Assembly (NCBI GenBank): GCA_014377795.1
Contig: JACMOY010000398.1
Coordinates: forward strand, 1 to 9,478
Reading direction: 5' to 3'
From: Actinomycetota bacterium
GTDB lineage: Bacteria; Actinomycetota; Actinomycetes; Actinomycetales; Angustibacteraceae
Length of the DNA stretch: 9,478 nt
Shown here: in pieces, positions 1 to 6,819 of the stretch
Position numbering within the stretch: position 1 is the first letter of the stretch
Layout of the letters: each line of letters starts with the position of its first letter
The notes under the pieces: generated by a model
The model's input: the letters and a program-made list of their open reading frames with translations, nothing else
Databases searched by the model: none
Told to the model about the DNA's origin: nothing
Program-made: the position numbers and the translations under genes

Positions 1-761
1 CCACCTTCGGCCAGGCGTGCCTGAGCCCCGGCGAGGCCAAGAACACCTACGGCACCGGCAACTTCGTGCTGCTCAACACCGGCACCGAGAAGGTGATGAG
101 CTCCAACGGCCTGCTCACTACGGTCTGCTACAAGATCGGTGACCAGCCGACGGTGTACGCCCTGGAGGGGGCGATCGCCGTCACCGGCTCGGCGGTGCAG
201 TGGCTGCGGGACCAGCTCGGCATCATCAGCGGCGCCGGTGAGGTCGAGTCCCTGGCCAAGCAGGTCGAGGACACCGGTGGCCTGTACTTCGTGCCCGCGT
301 TCTCCGGGTTGTTCGCGCCGTACTGGCGATCGGACGCCCGCGGCGCGATCGTCGGGATGTCGCGCTTCAACACCGGCGCACACCTGGCCAGGGCGACCCT
401 GGAGGCGATCTGCTACCAGAGCCGCGACGTCGCTGAAGCGATGGAGAAGGACTCCGGGGTGCACCTGGACGTCCTCAAGGTCGATGGTGGGGTGACGGCC
501 AACAACCTGTGCATGCAGCTGCAGGCCGACATCCTCGGTGTCCCGGTGAGCAAGCCGGTCGTCGCCGAGACCACCGCGCTGGGCTCGGCGTACGCCGCGG
601 GCCTGGCCGTGGGGTTCTGGAAGGACACCGACGAGCTACGGGCGAACTGGAACGAGGACAAGCGCTGGGAGCCGACCTGGACCGACCAGCAGCGTGAGGA
701 CGGCTTCGCCGGCTGGCACAAGGCCGTCGAGCGCACCCTGGACTGGGTCGACGTCGACTGA
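1..761 (+). CDS. glpK: Glycerol kinase, C-terminal half (5' end outside window)
   Basis: Glycerol kinase phosphorylates glycerol to sn-glycerol 3-phosphate with ATP in the cytoplasm. The reading frame is open from base 3, so the gene begins upstream; 252 residues are visible, about half of a ~505-residue enzyme. The fragment starts just after the expected GDQQAA catalytic-Asp segment and opens with [19 protein letters not shown], followed by [17 protein letters not shown] and the ATPase-fold DGG motif ([10 protein letters not shown]). The second FGGY-family signature is intact ([18 protein letters not shown], bases ~342-395), unlike in the second kinase of this window. The stop codon is at 759-761 and glpD starts 46 bp later on the same strand, so the two are probably co-transcribed. 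A glycerol facilitator gene would be expected upstream but is not visible. Family assignment is secure; only the 5' half and its regulation are unknown. Confidence 0.97.
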   Translation, partial: TFGQACLSPGEAKNTYGTGNFVLLNTGTEKVMSSNGLLTTVCYKIGDQPTVYALEGAIAVTGSAVQWLRDQLGIISGAGEVESLAKQVEDTGGLYFVPAFSGLFAPYWRSDARGAIVGMSRFNTGAHLARATLEAICYQSRDVAEAMEKDSGVHLDVLKVDGGVTANNLCMQLQADILGVPVSKPVVAETTALGSAYAAGLAVGFWKDTDELRANWNEDKRWEPTWTDQQREDGFAGWHKAVERTLDWVDVD

Positions 762-798
762 GTCCTTCCCCCCACCGCACCACCGCGACGACGAGAGC

Positions 799-803
799 AG
801 AGG
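799..803 (+). promoter_or_regulatory. Putative ribosome binding site for glpD
   Basis: AGAGG lies four bases before the GTG at 808. It supports GTG 808 over the in-frame ATG at 853, which has no purine-rich stretch at a suitable distance. The spacing is short, so the choice of start is moderately secure. Confidence 0.5.
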
Positions 804-807
804 CACC

Positions 808-2667
808 GTGAACGACCTGTCCCCCACCCACCGCCAGCACTCCATCGACACCATGGCCGATGGCCCCGAGCTCGACGTCCTGGTCGTCGGCGGCGGTGTG
901 GTGGGGGCCGGGTCGGCCCTCGACGCGGTCACCCGTGGCCTGAGCACCGGTCTGCTCGAGGCCCGCGACTACGCCAGCGGCACCTCCAGCCGCTCGAGCA
1001 AGCTGCTGCACGGCGGCCTGCGCTACCTCGAGATGCTCGACTTCGCGCTCGTCCACGAGGCGCTCAAGGAGCGCAACCTGATCCTCAAGACGCTCGCGCC
1101 GCACCTGGCCCGGCCGGTGCCGTTCCTGTACCCGCTCAAGCACCGCGGCTGGGAGCGGCTGTACGCCGGCGCCGGTGTCGCGCTGTACGACGCGATGGCG
1201 ACGACCTCGGGGTTGTCGGCCGGGCTGCCCCACCACCGGCACCTGACCCGGCGCGGTGCGCTGCGCATCGCGCCCGCGCTGCGCAAGGACGCCCTGGTCG
1301 GCGCTCTGCAGTACTACGACGCGCAGATCGACGACGCCCGCCACACGATGGAGCTGGTCCGCACGGCCACCGGGTACGGCGCGCTGGCCGCCAACCGGGT
1401 GCGGGTCACCGGGTTCCTGCGCCAGGGCGAGCGGGTCACCGGGGTCGAGGCCCTCGACCTGGCGACCGGGCGCACGATCGAGGTGCGGGCCCGCCAGGTC
1501 GTCAACGCGACCGGCGTGTGGACCGACGACACGCAGGGGCTGATCGCCGAGCGCGGGCAGTTCCACGTCCGCGCGTCCAAGGGAGTGCACCTGGTCGTGC
1601 CGCGCGACCGGATCCAGTCGACCACCGGCATGATCCTGCGCACCGAGAAGTCGGTGCTGTTCATCATCCCGTGGGGGCGGCACTGGATCGTCGGCACCAC
1701 CGACACGGACTGGTCGCTCGACAAGGCCCACCCCGCAGCGACCGCTGCCGACATCGACTACATCCTCGACCACGTCAACTCGGTGCTGCACACGCCGCTG
1801 AACCGCCAGGACGTCGAGGGCGTGTACGCCGGTCTGCGACCACTCCTGTCGGGTGAGTCCGAGTCGACGTCCAAGCTGTCGCGCGAGCACGTCGTGGGTC
1901 ACCCGGTGCCGGGCCTGGTGGTGGTCGCGGGGGGCAAGTACACGACGTACCGGGTGATGGCCAAGGACGCGATCGACGCCGCCGCCGACTCCCTCGGCGC
2001 CGTGGTGCCGCCCTCGACGACGGCCGAGATCCCGCTGCTCGGCGCGGTCGGCTACCAGGGCATCAAGAACCAGCGGACCCGCCTCGCGGCGAGCAGCGGC
2101 CTGCACGTGGCCCGCATCGACCACCTGCTGGGCCGCTACGGCTCGCTGGTGTCCGAGCTGCTCGACCTGGTGCGCGAGGACCCCTCGCTCGGCAAGCCGC
2201 TCGAGGGAGCCCCGGACTACCTGCGGGCCGAGGTGGTCTACGCGGCCTCGCACGAGGGTGCCCGGCACGTCGAGGACGTCCTGGCCCGGCGCACCCGCAT
2301 CTCGATCGAGACCTGGGACCGCGGGCTGGCCAGCGCCCGACCGACCGCCGAGCTGATGGCTCCGGTGCTCGGCTGGGGCGCCGCCGAGGTCGAGCGCGAG
2401 GTCGCGACCTACACCAAGCGGGTCGAGGCCGAGGTGGCCTCGCAGGAGATGCCGGACGACGAGTCCGCCGACCACGTGCGGCTCACGGCGCCGGAGGCCC
2501 AGTCGATGGCGGTGTGGGCTCAGCGCTGGTCAGCGTCTGGGCGAGCGCGGTCCGCCAGCCGCGCCGTTCGAGCTCGCGCTGCGCGGGCGCCATGTCCGGT
2601 GCCCAGCGGGCACCGCAGTGCCAGTGGCGACGCAGCACGGCCAGGTCGGGCCACAGGCCCACGGTGA
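808..2667 (+). CDS. glpD: FAD-dependent glycerol-3-phosphate dehydrogenase with C-terminal read-through tail
   Basis: Oxidises sn-glycerol 3-phosphate to dihydroxyacetone phosphate, passing electrons through FAD to the respiratory quinone pool at the membrane. From GTG 808 the protein is 619 residues; an alternative ATG at 853 would remove 15. The N-terminal Rossmann FAD motif VVGGGVVGAG is at residues ~26-35. The GlpD signature SGTSSRSSKLLHGGLRY is at ~57-73. The substrate-domain segments GLRPLLSGESESTSKLSREH and GGKYTTYRVMAKDA follow, and then the alpha-helical C-terminal DAO domain. Actinobacterial GlpD proteins usually end near 560-585 residues, close to the RLTAPE segment (~residue 560). 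The last ~55 residues here are Ala/Arg/Ser-rich and read antisense through the end of the second glycerol kinase gene, so they look like read-through beyond the ancestral end. It forms an operon with the upstream kinase. Function is secure; the tail and exact start are less so. Confidence 0.96.
   Translation: MNDLSPTHRQHSIDTMADGPELDVLVVGGGVVGAGSALDAVTRGLSTGLLEARDYASGTSSRSSKLLHGGLRYLEMLDFALVHEALKERNLILKTLAPHLARPVPFLYPLKHRGWERLYAGAGVALYDAMATTSGLSAGLPHHRHLTRRGALRIAPALRKDALVGALQYYDAQIDDARHTMELVRTATGYGALAANRVRVTGFLRQGERVTGVEALDLATGRTIEVRARQVVNATGVWTDDTQGLIAERGQFHVRASKGVHLVVPRDRIQSTTGMILRTEKSVLFIIPWGRHWIVGTTDTDWSLDKAHPAATAADIDYILDHVNSVLHTPLNRQDVEGVYAGLRPLLSGESESTSKLSREHVVGHPVPGLVVVAGGKYTTYRVMAKDAIDAAADSLGAVVPPSTTAEIPLLGAVGYQGIKNQRTRLAASSGLHVARIDHLLGRYGSLVSELLDLVREDPSLGKPLEGAPDYLRAEVVYAASHEGARHVEDVLARRTRISIETWDRGLASARPTAELMAPVLGWGAAEVEREVATYTKRVEAEVASQEMPDDESADHVRLTAPEAQSMAVWAQRWSASGRARSASRAVRARAARAPCPVPSGHRSASGDAARPGRATGPR
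2483..2667. other. 185-bp antisense overlap of glpD and second glpK 3' ends
   Basis: The TGA of the minus-strand kinase gene is at 2485-2483, inside glpD. The TGA of glpD is at 2665-2667, inside the kinase gene. The overlap encodes the last ~60 residues of each protein. The kinase side carries family-like sequence (for example RRGWRTALAQTL) plus a Pro-rich end. The glpD side is low-complexity and unlike the family. There is no intergenic space and no hairpin terminator I can see, so the convergent transcripts must end inside each other's coding sequence. Confidence 0.9.
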
Positions 2668-4015
2668 GCCCGGCCGCGTACGCCGCGCCCAGGCTGACCG
2701 TCTCGTGCACCATCGGGCGCTCGACCGGCACGTCGAGCAGGTTGCTGACGGTCTGCATCAGCAGCAGGTTGCTCGTCATGCCGCCGTCCACCCGCAGCGC
2801 GGTCAGCGCCAGGCCGGCGTCGGCGTTCATCGCCTCGACCACGTCGACGGTCTGCCACGCCGTCGCCTCGAGCACCGCCCGGGCCAGGTGCCCCCGCGTG
2901 AGGTGGGAGGTCAGGCGGGAGATGCCGCCCCGGGCCTCCGGCCGCCAGTGCGGGGCGAACAGCCCGGAGAACGCCGGGACGATGAAGCAGCCCCCGTTGT
3001 CCTCCACCGTGCGCGCCAGCGTCTCGATCTCGGGGGCCGTGCGCACCATTGCGAGGCTGTCGCGGAACCACTGCACGAGCGAGCCGGTCATCGCGATCGA
3101 CCCCTCGAGCGCGTAGGTGGCCGGCTCGCCATCGGCCTGGAACGCGACCGTCGAGGCCAGCCCGTGGGTCGAGACCACCGGCTCGCTGCCGGTGTTGAGC
3201 AGCAGGAACGCCCCGGTGCCGTACGTGCACTTGGCCTCACCCGGGGCGAAGCAGGCCTGGCCGAACAGCGCCGCCTGCTGGTCACCGATCGCGGCGCCGA
3301 TGACGACGCCGGGCAGCACCTGGGTCGCCCGCCCGTGCACCGTCGCGCTCGGCCGCACCTGCGGCAGCATCGCCCGCGGCACCTCGAACGCGTCGCCCAA
3401 CCCGTCGTCCCAGTCCAACGTCCGCAGGTCCATCAGCATGGTGCGGCTGGCGTTGGTGACGTCGGTGACGTGGACGCCGCCGCTGACCCCACCGGTGAGG
3501 TTCCACACCAGCCAGGTCTCCATCGTCCCGAACAGCACGTCACCGGTGGCCGCGCGGCGGCGCAGGTCGGGGGACTCGCGAAGCAGCCAGGTCAGGCGCG
3601 GTGCCGTCGCGTATGTGCTCAGCGGCAGCCCGCACCGCTCGCGCAGGGTCGGGTCGTCGACCCGGCGGGCCAGCTCGGGCAGCAGCGGGGCGACCCGCGT
3701 GTCCTGCCAGGTGATCGCCCGGCCCTGCGGGCGACCGGTGCGCCGGTCCCACAGCACCGCCGTCTCGCGCTGGTTGGCGATGCCCAGTGCCGCCACGTCG
3801 CCCGGACCGATGCCGGCCTTGGCCAGGGCGGCCGGGACGACCTTCGTGACGTTGGCCCAGATCTCGGCCGCGTCGTGCTCGACCCACCCTGGCTGGGGGA
3901 ACCACTGCCGGTGCTCACGCTGGGCCACGCTCACGAACCGGCCCTGCTGGTCGAAGACGATGCACCGGGTCGAGGTGGTGCCCTGGTCGATCGCGACGAC
4001 GTGCCGGGCGCTCAC
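2483..4015 (-). CDS. glpK: Second glycerol kinase (FGGY family), divergent copy
   Basis: ATP-dependent kinase of the FGGY family, most like glycerol kinase. GTG 4015 gives 510 residues, the usual length, and starts MSARHVVAIDQGTTS; the frame stays open upstream to 4117, but that part lies within the regulator gene and looks non-native. The E. coli active-site residues fall at the same numbers: D10-QGTT, R83-E84 (NQRET), W103 (ITWQDTR), Y135 and D245 (GDQQAALFGQ). YGTG (265-268), [12 protein letters not shown] (346-357) and VDGGMTSN (409-416) are also present. Two usually conserved signature residues differ: the Lys of signature 1 is Arg140 (YATAPRLTWLL), and the Gly of signature 2 is Arg367 (GGISRLTSH). 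The usual DPYFSGTK segment is STYATAPR. The C-terminus ends in a Pro-rich tail overlapping glpD. The gene starts 13 bp after the IclR-type regulator gene. It is probably a functional glycerol kinase paralogue, but a related polyol or ketose substrate is possible. Confidence 0.93.
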   Translation of the reverse strand: MSARHVVAIDQGTTSTRCIVFDQQGRFVSVAQREHRQWFPQPGWVEHDAAEIWANVTKVVPAALAKAGIGPGDVAALGIANQRETAVLWDRRTGRPQGRAITWQDTRVAPLLPELARRVDDPTLRERCGLPLSTYATAPRLTWLLRESPDLRRRAATGDVLFGTMETWLVWNLTGGVSGGVHVTDVTNASRTMLMDLRTLDWDDGLGDAFEVPRAMLPQVRPSATVHGRATQVLPGVVIGAAIGDQQAALFGQACFAPGEAKCTYGTGAFLLLNTGSEPVVSTHGLASTVAFQADGEPATYALEGSIAMTGSLVQWFRDSLAMVRTAPEIETLARTVEDNGGCFIVPAFSGLFAPHWRPEARGGISRLTSHLTRGHLARAVLEATAWQTVDVVEAMNADAGLALTALRVDGGMTSNLLLMQTVSNLLDVPVERPMVHETVSLGAAYAAGLTVGLWPDLAVLRRHWHCGARWAPDMAPAQRELERRGWRTALAQTLTSAEPTPPSTGPPAP

Positions 4016-4020
4016 CGGGA

Positions 4021-4026
4021 CCTCAC
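4021..4026 (-). promoter_or_regulatory. Ribosome binding site setting the start of the second glpK
   Basis: On the minus strand GTGAGG sits five bases before the GTG at 4015, directly after the regulator stop codon at 4031-4029. It picks GTG 4015 over the longer open frame, which has no start with comparable support and begins inside the regulator gene. Confidence 0.65.
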
Positions 4027-4028
4027 CC

Positions 4029-4784
4029 TCACAGGGTCGCTCCGAGCTCGGCGGTGATGGCCGCGGCCGCGGCCTGCACGTGGGCCAGCAGCACCGGTCG
4101 CGGGTCGCGACGCGCACTCACCACCTGGTCGACGTCGCCGACCAGCCCGACCGCGGCGACCACGATGCCCCCTCGGCCCCGCAGCGGTGCCGCGACGTCT
4201 GCCTTGTCGGCCGTGCGCTCACCGACGGTGCAGGCCCACTGGCGTTGGCGCACCTCGACCAGGCGCGTGCGCAGGGCGGGCAGGTCGAGGGTGCGCTGGG
4301 TCAGCCGCACCGGGTCGAGGGTGCGCATGACGGCCGGGGCGGCGGGGTCCAGCGCCAGCAGCACCTGACCCATCGCCGTCGCGTGGGCCTCGTGGCGGTC
4401 GCCCACCTCGAGCTGCTGGCGGGTGTCGTCCGGGCGGAAGACGTGGTGCACGACCTCGACCTGCTGTCCGCGCAGGACGCCGATGTAGGCGCTCTCGCCG
4501 CTGCGGACGGCGAGCGCGTCGACCAGGTTGGTCGTGAGTGAGCGCAGCAGGTTGGTGTCGAGCGGTCCGTGCGCCAGCCGGCGCGCGCCATCGCCCACCG
4601 CGTACCGGCCGGTGTCGGCGTCCTGGGCCAGGAAACCGACGTCGGTGAGGGTGCGCAGCAGCTCGTGGGCGCTGCTCTTGGCGACGCCGAGCGCAGCCGC
4701 GACGTCCGACACGCTGACCGGGTCGGCGCGCGAGGCGACCAGCTGGAGCAGCACCGCGGCTCGTTCGACCGACTGCAGCGTCAC
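4029..4784 (-). CDS. IclR-family transcriptional regulator, GylR-like by context
   Basis: A 251-residue DNA-binding regulator of normal IclR length. The N-terminal winged helix-turn-helix covers about residues 1-70: MTLQSVERAAVLLQLV, then SVSDVAAALGVAKSSAHELLRT as the HTH, then GFLAQDADTGRYAVG as the wing. The C-terminal effector domain (~75-248) carries the family hallmarks HATAMGQVLLALDP (134-147) and a VGERTADKADVAAPLRG segment (187-203). The start is GTG at 4784, with only a weak GG-rich Shine-Dalgarno stretch. The gene lies 13 bp after the acyl-CoA dehydrogenase gene and 13 bp before the second glycerol kinase gene, so it is probably translated from a shared transcript. In Streptomyces the IclR-family protein GylR controls the glycerol operon, so a role in glycerol control is the likeliest inference. 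Control of the acyl-CoA gene is an alternative. The ligand cannot be read from the sequence. Confidence 0.94.
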   Translation of the reverse strand: MTLQSVERAAVLLQLVASRADPVSVSDVAAALGVAKSSAHELLRTLTDVGFLAQDADTGRYAVGDGARRLAHGPLDTNLLRSLTTNLVDALAVRSGESAYIGVLRGQQVEVVHHVFRPDDTRQQLEVGDRHEAHATAMGQVLLALDPAAPAVMRTLDPVRLTQRTLDLPALRTRLVEVRQRQWACTVGERTADKADVAAPLRGRGGIVVAAVGLVGDVDQVVSARRDPRPVLLAHVQAAAAAITAELGATL

Positions 4785-4797
4785 CGGCCCAGGCTAG

Positions 4798-5997
4798 TCA
4801 CTGACCCTTGAGCGCGTACTCCTCCAGCAGCCGCCGGCCGACGATCATCCGCTGGATGTCGGCCGTACCCTCACCGATGAGCAGCATCGGCGCCTCGCGG
4901 TACAGGCGCTCGACCTCGTACTCCTTGGAGTACCCGTAGCCGCCGTGGATGCGGAACGAGTCCTCGACGACCTCCTTGCAGTACTCGCTCGCGAGGTACT
5001 TGGCCATGCCCGCCTCCAGGTCGTTGCGGTGCCCGGAGTCCTTGCGGCGCGCGGCCATCACCATCATCTGGTGGGCGGCCTCGACCTTGGTGGCCATCTC
5101 GGCGATCCGGAACAGCACCGCCTGGTGCTCGGCGATCTTCTGGCCGAACGCCTCGCGCTGCTGGGCATAGGACGTGCCGAGCTCGAAGGCACGCATCGCG
5201 ACCCCGCAGGCCCGCGCCGCGACGTTGACGCGGCCCACCTCGACGCCGTCCATCATCTGGTAGAAGCCTTTGCCGGGCTCGCCGCCGAGCAGCTGGGCGT
5301 CGGTGGTGCGGTGGCCGTCGAGCAGCAGCTCGGTCGTGTCGACGCCCTTGTAGCCCATCTTCTCGATCTTGCCCGGCACCGTGACGCCCTGCGCCGTCTG
5401 GCCGAACCCGGACTCCTTCTCGACCAGGAAGGTGGACATGTTGCGGTACACCGAGTCCGCGCCGGTGTCGGTCTTGACCAGCACCGCCACCAGGTTGGCC
5501 GAACCGCCGTTGGTGAGCCACATCTTCTGGCCCGTGACCGACCACCCGTCACCGTCGCGGACGGCGCGGCTGGTGATGGCGCTGACGTCGGACCCGCAGC
5601 CGGGCTCGCTCATCGAGAACGCACCGCGCACCTCGCCGGTGGCCATCCGGGGCAGGTAGCGCTGCTTCTGCTCCTCGGTGCCGTGGTGCAGCAGCAGGTG
5701 GGCCACGATGAAGTGGGTGTTGATGATGCCGCTGACGCTCATCCAGCCGCGGGCGATCTCCTCGACCACCAGCGCGTAGGTGAGCAGCGACTCACCGAGG
5801 CCGCCGTACTCCTCGGGGATCATCAACCCGAAGATCCCCATGTCCTGCATGCTCTTGACGATCTCGGTCGGGTACTCGTCGGCGTGCTCGAGCTGGGTGG
5901 CGACGGGGAGCACGCGTTCGTCCACGAACTCGCGCACCAGGGCCAGCAGGTCGACCTGGTCGTCCGACAGCCCGTCGGTGTGCTGCAAGCGCCCCAT
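4798..5997 (-). CDS. Acyl-CoA dehydrogenase, possible methylsuccinyl-CoA dehydrogenase-like
   Basis: FAD-dependent oxidation of an acyl-CoA to the trans-2-enoyl-CoA, with electrons passed to electron-transfer flavoprotein. ATG 5997 gives 399 residues, the normal length; the frame is open further upstream, but this ATG has a strong ribosome binding site. The N-terminal helical domain runs to ~125. The FAD/substrate motif FSMSEPGCGSDVSA is at 127-140 and MWLTNGG at 159-165. In the C-terminal domain are RREAFG-like QREAFGQKI (280-288), RIHGGYGYSKE (349-359) and the catalytic base Glu376 in LLIGEGTADIQ. The alternative isovaleryl-type Glu (near residue 255) is a Gly here. From memory, the sequence closely resembles the dehydrogenase near crotonyl-CoA carboxylase/reductase genes in Streptomyces, suggesting a branched C4-C5 substrate. 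This is inference. The downstream regulator gene follows after 13 bp. Confidence 0.95.
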   Translation of the reverse strand: MGRLQHTDGLSDDQVDLLALVREFVDERVLPVATQLEHADEYPTEIVKSMQDMGIFGLMIPEEYGGLGESLLTYALVVEEIARGWMSVSGIINTHFIVAHLLLHHGTEEQKQRYLPRMATGEVRGAFSMSEPGCGSDVSAITSRAVRDGDGWSVTGQKMWLTNGGSANLVAVLVKTDTGADSVYRNMSTFLVEKESGFGQTAQGVTVPGKIEKMGYKGVDTTELLLDGHRTTDAQLLGGEPGKGFYQMMDGVEVGRVNVAARACGVAMRAFELGTSYAQQREAFGQKIAEHQAVLFRIAEMATKVEAAHQMMVMAARRKDSGHRNDLEAGMAKYLASEYCKEVVEDSFRIHGGYGYSKEYEVERLYREAPMLLIGEGTADIQRMIVGRRLLEEYALKGQ

Positions 5998-6004
5998 GCT
6001 GGTG

Positions 6005-6010
6005 CTCCTC
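6005..6010 (-). promoter_or_regulatory. Ribosome binding site for the acyl-CoA dehydrogenase
   Basis: GAGGAG on the minus strand, seven bases before ATG 5997. It fixes the start and excludes the extra 31 Arg-rich residues that the frame would allow upstream. Confidence 0.8.
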
Positions 6011-6090
6011 GTCGTGCGCGGGTTCGTCACTGAACCGGCCGGTCGGCGTCTGACTCTCGAGTATGGGCGTCGAGCGCGGGCCGACGGCAC

Positions 6091-6124
6091 CCCCGGACGG
6101 TGTGAGACCCACCACCGTCCGGGG
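6091..6124 (-). terminator. Hairpin terminator downstream of dps
   Basis: CCCCGGACGGTG (6091-6102) and CACCGTCCGGGG (6113-6124) form a perfect 12-bp GC-rich stem with a 10-base loop. The hairpin begins 12 bases past the dps stop on the minus strand and lies upstream of the acyl-CoA dehydrogenase gene. No U-tract follows on that strand, which is common for actinobacterial terminators. It would separate dps transcription from the dehydrogenase-regulator-kinase unit. A role as a regulatory hairpin in the dehydrogenase leader is less likely. Confidence 0.75.
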
Positions 6125-6136
6125 CCGCGCGCCGGG

Positions 6137-6715
6137 TCAGGCGGTCTTGGCGCCCGGCGCCTTGCCCGCCTTCTTCGCGGCCGACGTCTCGGTGGAGGCG
6201 CCGTCGGTCGACAGCCCGCCGCCGGTGTTCTCCAGGTGCGCGCGGATGAACCAGTGGAACAGCTCGAGCTGACGCAGCTGGCCGATCACCAGGTCCTCGC
6301 TGACCGGGTCGGCCTCGGACGTCGTCTCCTGGGCCTTGCGGTGGTCGGTGATGACGCCGGTGTAGACCAGGTCGAGCGCCCCCAGGTGCTCCTGAGTCGT
6401 GGCGCGCACCAGCGAGTAGTCGCCCCACGAGCGGCCCTCGATGATCGCGCCCGGCGTCCCCAGCGGCGAGGAGCCCAGCGAGGCGATCCGCTCGGCGCAC
6501 TCGTCGGCCATCGCGCGCACGGCGTCGATCTGCGGGTCGAGCATCTCGTGCACGGCGATGAAGTTGGGGCCGATCACGTTCCAGTGGACGTGCTTGAGCG
6601 TCAGCGCGAGGTCGTTCAGCGCGTTCAGCCGGTCCTGCAGGGTCGCGGCCACAGCCGCGCCGTCCTTCGTGCTCATGCCCGGGACGGTGAAGCGGGGTGC
6701 GGGCTGGGTGATCAT
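6137..6715 (-). CDS. dps: Dps-family ferroxidase / DNA-protection protein
   Basis: Dps proteins form 12-subunit cages that oxidise Fe(II), preferably with hydrogen peroxide, store the iron and often bind DNA under stress. The 192-residue product has the ferritin-like fold. The complete inter-subunit ferroxidase set keeps the E. coli spacing: H44 (KHVHWNVIG), H56, D60 (AVHEMLD), D71 and E75 (DECAERI). The start is ATG 6715, with a perfect AGGAGG nine bases upstream. The C-terminus (~165-192) is a low-complexity tail ending AAKKAGKAPGAKTA. A Lys-rich tail of this kind is known to mediate DNA binding in mycobacterial Dps, so DNA binding is plausible here. The gene is separated by 104 bp from the lyase gene upstream and has a hairpin after its stop, so it is probably its own unit. 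A loose TAnnnT element (TACGGT, minus strand, 6779-6774) could be part of its promoter, with no clear -35. Confidence 0.95.
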   Translation of the reverse strand: MITQPAPRFTVPGMSTKDGAAVAATLQDRLNALNDLALTLKHVHWNVIGPNFIAVHEMLDPQIDAVRAMADECAERIASLGSSPLGTPGAIIEGRSWGDYSLVRATTQEHLGALDLVYTGVITDHRKAQETTSEADPVSEDLVIGQLRQLELFHWFIRAHLENTGGGLSTDGASTETSAAKKAGKAPGAKTA

Positions 6716-6724
6716 CTGCGGAGT

Positions 6725-6730
6725 CCTCCT
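6725..6730 (-). promoter_or_regulatory. Ribosome binding site for dps
   Basis: A perfect AGGAGG on the minus strand, nine bases before ATG 6715. It supports this start rather than the internal Met14. Confidence 0.8.
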
Positions 6731-6819
6731 GCGTCGGGTGAACGGGCCCGAGAGGGACGAGCCCGACGTCTCAACCGTAGGTAGGCCGGCGCCGCCCCGC
6801 CCGTTGAAACCCGTGGACC

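Noticed and set aside
475..2475. A 666-codon open frame on the minus strand across the first kinase and glpD
   Set aside because: Low-complexity Arg/Val/Gly/Leu composition, no family motifs, and exactly antisense to two well-supported genes. Long shadow frames are expected at this GC content.
4016..4117. 34-residue N-terminal extension of the second kinase
   Set aside because: It would overlap the regulator gene and is Arg/Pro-rich. The GTG at 4015 has a ribosome binding site and gives the usual kinase N-terminus.
2618..4541. Long plus-strand open frames opposite the second kinase and the regulator
   Set aside because: Arg/Gly/Pro/Ala-rich shadows with no recognisable motif; the opposite strand carries clear families with ribosome binding sites.
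6034..6043. Palindrome ACCGGCCGGT upstream of the acyl-CoA dehydrogenase as a regulator operator
   Set aside because: The same ten bases occur inside the regulator coding sequence at 4604-4613, and such GC palindromes are frequent by chance here.
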